A stretch of DNA of 28,645 nt. It comes from Rhodoferax sp. GTDB lineage: Bacteria > Pseudomonadota > Gammaproteobacteria > Burkholderiales > Burkholderiaceae_C. Positions 26,398 through 28,645 of the stretch are shown in pieces. The notes beneath the pieces were generated by a model. It searched no databases. It was not told the origin of the DNA and saw only the letters and a program-made list of their open reading frames with translations. The stretch lies in the NCBI GenBank assembly GCA_029946045.1, contig JAQSDS010000333.1:1-28645 (forward strand), in the 5' to 3' direction. The translations under genes were made by a program, and so were the position numbers. Numbering within the stretch: position 1 is the stretch's first letter; each line of letters begins with the position of its first letter.

Positions 26398-27020
26398 TTT
26401 TCACTCCAGTTAGGCTTATTCACGAACGCATCTAGTTTGGCAATATCTTCATCTTTCACGTGAACCATTTCCTTCAGTTTTTCGATATCCACTTCTGCCA
26501 CATCAGCGCCGCGCGGGGGCCAATCGCCCTGCTTCAGACAGACGATACAGCGCACGATTTCAACCAGTCCCTGTGCCAACAAAATGGCACCCGCAATGGG
26601 TATCACGGTTTTGAATGGGTACACCGGTGGGCCGTTGGCGGTAATGTTGGAGTGCTCATTGATGGCCCAGGATTCGGCGGCAAAGTTATAGCCAGCCCAG
26701 GCCAAAGCCACGACCCCCGGAATAAAGAAAAGGATGTACAGGGCCAGATCAAGCCCAGCTTGCAGGCGTGGCGGGAAAAATCCGTAGAGCACGTCACCCC
26801 GCACGTGGCCGTTTTGCGACAAGGTGTAGGCGCCGGCCGTCATGAACAGCGTGCCGTACATCATGCTCATCACATCAAAAGCCCAGGGGTGCGGATTGTC
26901 CAGCGCGTAACGCGAGAACACCTCCCAGGTAATCAACAGCGTGAGCACCACAATCAGCCAGGAAAACGCCTTTCCGACCCAGGTGCTGAGCTTGTCAACT
27001 GCAAGCAATAATTTTTGCAT
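26394..27020 (-). CDS. dctQ: TRAP transporter small membrane subunit
   Basis: 208 residues from MQKLLLAVDKLSTWVGKAFSW at 27020; 30 extra codons to 27110 would overlap the dctP stop and the hairpin, so I reject them. Four membrane segments of the DctQ type: WLIVVLTLLITWEVFSRYAL, MYGTLFMTAGAYTLSQNGHVRGD (the conserved N-x-H-V-R-x-D segment), LALYILFFIPGVVALAWAGY and VIPIAGAILLAQGLVEIVRC. The C-terminus is a charged cytoplasmic tail of about 40 residues. No clear Shine-Dalgarno sequence precedes the start, so translation may depend on the intercistronic region. It partners DctM by GTGA overlap. Confidence 0.88.
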   Translation of the reverse strand: MQKLLLAVDKLSTWVGKAFSWLIVVLTLLITWEVFSRYALDNPHPWAFDVMSMMYGTLFMTAGAYTLSQNGHVRGDVLYGFFPPRLQAGLDLALYILFFIPGVVALAWAGYNFAAESWAINEHSNITANGPPVYPFKTVIPIAGAILLAQGLVEIVRCIVCLKQGDWPPRGADVAEVDIEKLKEMVHVKDEDIAKLDAFVNKPNWSEK

Positions 27021-27041
27021 TTTTATACCGTCAAAGTAAAT

Positions 27042-27070
27042 CAGCCATTCAGAATAGGTCTGAATGGCTG
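27042..27070 (-). promoter_or_regulatory. Intercistronic hairpin between dctP and dctQ
   Basis: CAGCCATTCAGA pairs perfectly with TCTGAATGGCTG (12 bp) around a 5-base loop, 20 bases after the dctP stop and 21 bases before the dctQ start. No T run follows in the direction of transcription, so it looks like an mRNA-stabilising or attenuating element that lets the binding protein be made in excess over the membrane subunits. Confidence 0.75.
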
Positions 27071-27090
27071 AAAGGTGGCACAAAAAAAGC

Positions 27091-28209
27091 TTATGCCTTC
27101 TTGGCTCCAAAGAAGTGGTTCACCGCCATGCGGCGATTCACATAGGTGTCCTGGTCCCACTTCACTGCACGGGAAGCAAAGGCCTTTTGGGACTCAACAA
27201 TTTCCTTGAACAAGGGGTTTTCAGCGGACTTCTTCTCGACAATCTCCGACCACAGCTTGAGCTGGTCTTGCAGCACGGAGTCGGGAGTTTTGTAAAACTT
27301 GACCTTGTCCTTGGTCTGCAGCTCGATGTAGTCTTTGGAATAGCGGTCGATCGCTTTCCAGGACATGTCTGCCGAAGCGGCTTCGGTGGCACCCGCAATG
27401 ATGGCCTTCATCTTGGCTGGCAGGGCGTCGTACTTGGTCTTGTTGAACATGATCTCGAAGGTTTCCGCGCTCTGGTGGTAGCTTTGCAGCATACAGACCT
27501 TGGACACATCCGGAAAGCCCAACAGGCGATCGGAGCTGGCGTTGTTGAACTCGGCACCATCAAGCAAACCGCGGTCCATGGCCGGCACGATTTCGCCACC
27601 GGGCAGTGCATTCACGGCAGCACCCATGGCGGTAAACAGGTCAATCGCGAGGCCGTTGGTACGGAACTTCAGGCCCTTGAAATCGCTTGATTTGGTGATC
27701 GGCTTCTTGAACCAACCCAGGGGCTGGGTGGCCATGGGGCCATACAGGAAGGACTGCACGTTGCCACCAATCGACGCATACAGCTTGGCCAACAATTCAG
27801 CACCGCCGCCGTACTTGTGCCAGGCCAGGACCATGTTGGCGTCCATGCCGAAGGCCGGGCCGGAGTTCCACAACGCCAGCGCGTTTTGTTTGCCGTAGTG
27901 GTAACCCAGCACGCCGTGGCCGCCATCGAGCGTGCCTTTGGACACGGCTTCGAGCAGACCAAAGGCCGGTACCACCGAGCCGGCAGGCAAGACCTCGATC
28001 TTGAGGTCGCCACCGGTCATGTCATTGACCTTTTTGGCATAGTCCAGCGCGTATTCGTGGAAGATGTCCTTGGCAGGCCAGGTACTCTGCCAGCGCATGG
28101 AAATGGGGCCGGTTTGAGCCTTGGCGATCATGGGGGCAGACATGGCACCTGCAGCAATGGCTGCGCCTTTGAGCAAACTGCGACGACGGGGGGTTTTGCT
28201 ATCGGTCAA
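27091..28209 (-). CDS. dctP: TRAP transporter substrate-binding protein (Tat-exported)
   Basis: 372 residues of the DctP family. The N-terminus has a Tat signal, RRRSLLKG (8-15), then a hydrophobic stretch and AKA-QTG near residue 31 as probable cleavage site. The mature part has MRWQSTWPAKDIFHEYALDYAKKVN, LKIEVLPAGSVVPAFGLLEAV, the LKFRTNGLAIDLF segment with the conserved Arg that binds a substrate carboxylate, and the DGAEFNNASSDRLLGF segment. This set resembles binding proteins for monocarboxylate or 2-oxo acids rather than C4-dicarboxylates, but specificity is not certain. The start is TTG at 28209, supported by AGGAGA (28215-28220 complement) 5 bases upstream. Confidence 0.92.
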   Translation of the reverse strand: MTDSKTPRRRSLLKGAAIAAGAMSAPMIAKAQTGPISMRWQSTWPAKDIFHEYALDYAKKVNDMTGGDLKIEVLPAGSVVPAFGLLEAVSKGTLDGGHGVLGYHYGKQNALALWNSGPAFGMDANMVLAWHKYGGGAELLAKLYASIGGNVQSFLYGPMATQPLGWFKKPITKSSDFKGLKFRTNGLAIDLFTAMGAAVNALPGGEIVPAMDRGLLDGAEFNNASSDRLLGFPDVSKVCMLQSYHQSAETFEIMFNKTKYDALPAKMKAIIAGATEAASADMSWKAIDRYSKDYIELQTKDKVKFYKTPDSVLQDQLKLWSEIVEKKSAENPLFKEIVESQKAFASRAVKWDQDTYVNRRMAVNHFFGAKKA

Positions 28210-28330
28210 GGGAGTCTCCTGTTTGGTTTAAATAACGACCGTCTTATTTTGAACACAGATGGACCGACAGGAAATAAGGGTTTCCACCCACACCAGAAAT
28301 TCCCTTCACAAAAGTCTTTTTACTTTTTTA

Positions 28331-28345
28331 ACTTGTATGACAAGT
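28331..28345. promoter_or_regulatory. GntR (FadR-subfamily) type palindrome in the TRAP upstream region
   Basis: ACTTGTATGACAAGT is a perfect inverted repeat about a 3-base centre and fits the TNGTNNNACNA operator pattern of FadR-type GntR regulators, which often control TRAP and organic-acid genes. It lies 122 bases before the dctP start and 146 before the divergent metallo-hydrolase gene. The rest of 28210-28490 shows no gene and no clear -35/-10 pair. Confidence 0.6.
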
Positions 28346-28490
28346 CATCAGCCCTGGTGCCCAGCCTCTGCTGTCACACATAGGGTGCCGATTTCATTGG
28401 TTTTGATGGGCTGCATCCCAAGCAGTTACAGTTCAGCCTCAATCTGCCAACCAGGGCGCCCTACCCCTATCGACCACGCCACGCCACGCT

Positions 28491-28645
28491 ATGAACCCGA
28501 TCCAACTCTTTGACACGGCCTCCAGCACTTACACCTATGTATTGTTTGACACGGCCACACGGGATGCCATCATCATCGACCCGGTGGACACGCAGCTCGA
28601 GCGCGACCTGCAGGTGCTGCGCGACTACGGCCTGAAGCTGGTGTG
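28491..28645 (+). CDS. Metallo-beta-lactamase-fold hydrolase, ETHE1/persulfide dioxygenase-like (3' end outside window)
   Basis: Only the first 51 codons are inside the window: MNPIQLFDTASSTYTYVLFD, then DAIIIDPVDTQLERDLQVLRDYGLKLV. The QLFD..SSTYTYL...IIDPV...ERDL pattern is the standard beginning of ETHE1-type persulfide dioxygenases and related rhodanese-linked hydrolases, which oxidise glutathione persulfide. The zinc/iron-binding HxHxDH motif would come after the window end. It is divergent from the TRAP operon. No Shine-Dalgarno sequence is evident immediately upstream. Confidence 0.8.
   Translation, partial: MNPIQLFDTASSTYTYVLFDTATRDAIIIDPVDTQLERDLQVLRDYGLKLV

Overview
The window looks like chromosomal DNA of a betaproteobacterium in the Burkholderiales, most like Comamonadaceae (Rhodoferax/Polaromonas type). 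The evidence is the high GC content, the proteobacterial-type GshA, the fused acyl-CoA mutase IcmF, NodI/NodJ-like export genes, a TRAP transporter and Pseudomonas/Burkholderiales-style REP elements. This placement is an inference from protein families; there is no rRNA in the window.

Layout. 1-3149: 3' part of a SNF2-family helicase gene. 3150-4380: AT-rich spacer with a near-consensus sigma-54 promoter, then an unusual response regulator whose receiver domain is fused to three membrane repeats, closed by a strong terminator. 4460-5495: a probable two-gene toxin-antitoxin-like cassette (Phd-family protein plus nucleotidyltransferase-like protein, ATGA-coupled) under a promoter overlapped by repeated operators. 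5492-7709 (minus): NodI-NodJ-type ABC exporter plus a small unknown gene, all joined by 4-bp overlaps. 7749-10919 (plus): a divergent second exporter operon (HlyD-type adaptor, FtsX/MacB-type permease, LolD/MacB-type ATPase). 11048-12238: stand-alone AAA/DUF4143 ATPase behind a perfect inverted repeat. 12292-13533: purT. 13547-13775: REP-type repeats. 13741-15831 (minus): amn (AMP nucleosidase) followed by a stand-alone Hen1-like RNA methyltransferase domain. 15927-17489: gshA. 17499-18992 (minus): M48 lipoprotein protease. 19062-20673: dbpA helicase and a small basic protein, then a terminator. 20738-20905: a second, inverted copy of the composite REP element. 20930-24271 (minus): icmF. 24430-28209 (minus): TRAP transporter dctP-dctQ-dctM. 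28491-end: start of an ETHE1-like metallo-beta-lactamase-fold gene.

How the genes work together. The region is mostly housekeeping and transport: purine metabolism (purT, amn), glutathione synthesis (gshA), RNA metabolism (dbpA, Hen1-like), export (two divergent ABC systems), organic-acid uptake (TRAP) and acyl-CoA carbon-skeleton rearrangement (icmF). Regulation is visible in several places: the sigma-54 promoter, operators at the Phd promoter, a 22-bp palindrome before icmF, and a GntR-type palindrome before the TRAP operon.

The least explained items are the receiver/three-repeat membrane protein, the Phd/nucleotidyltransferase pair, the stand-alone Hen1-like enzyme whose 3' end runs into a repeat palindrome, the paired composite REP elements, and a recurrent -10-like hexamer exactly six bases before several start codons, which suggests leaderless mRNAs.
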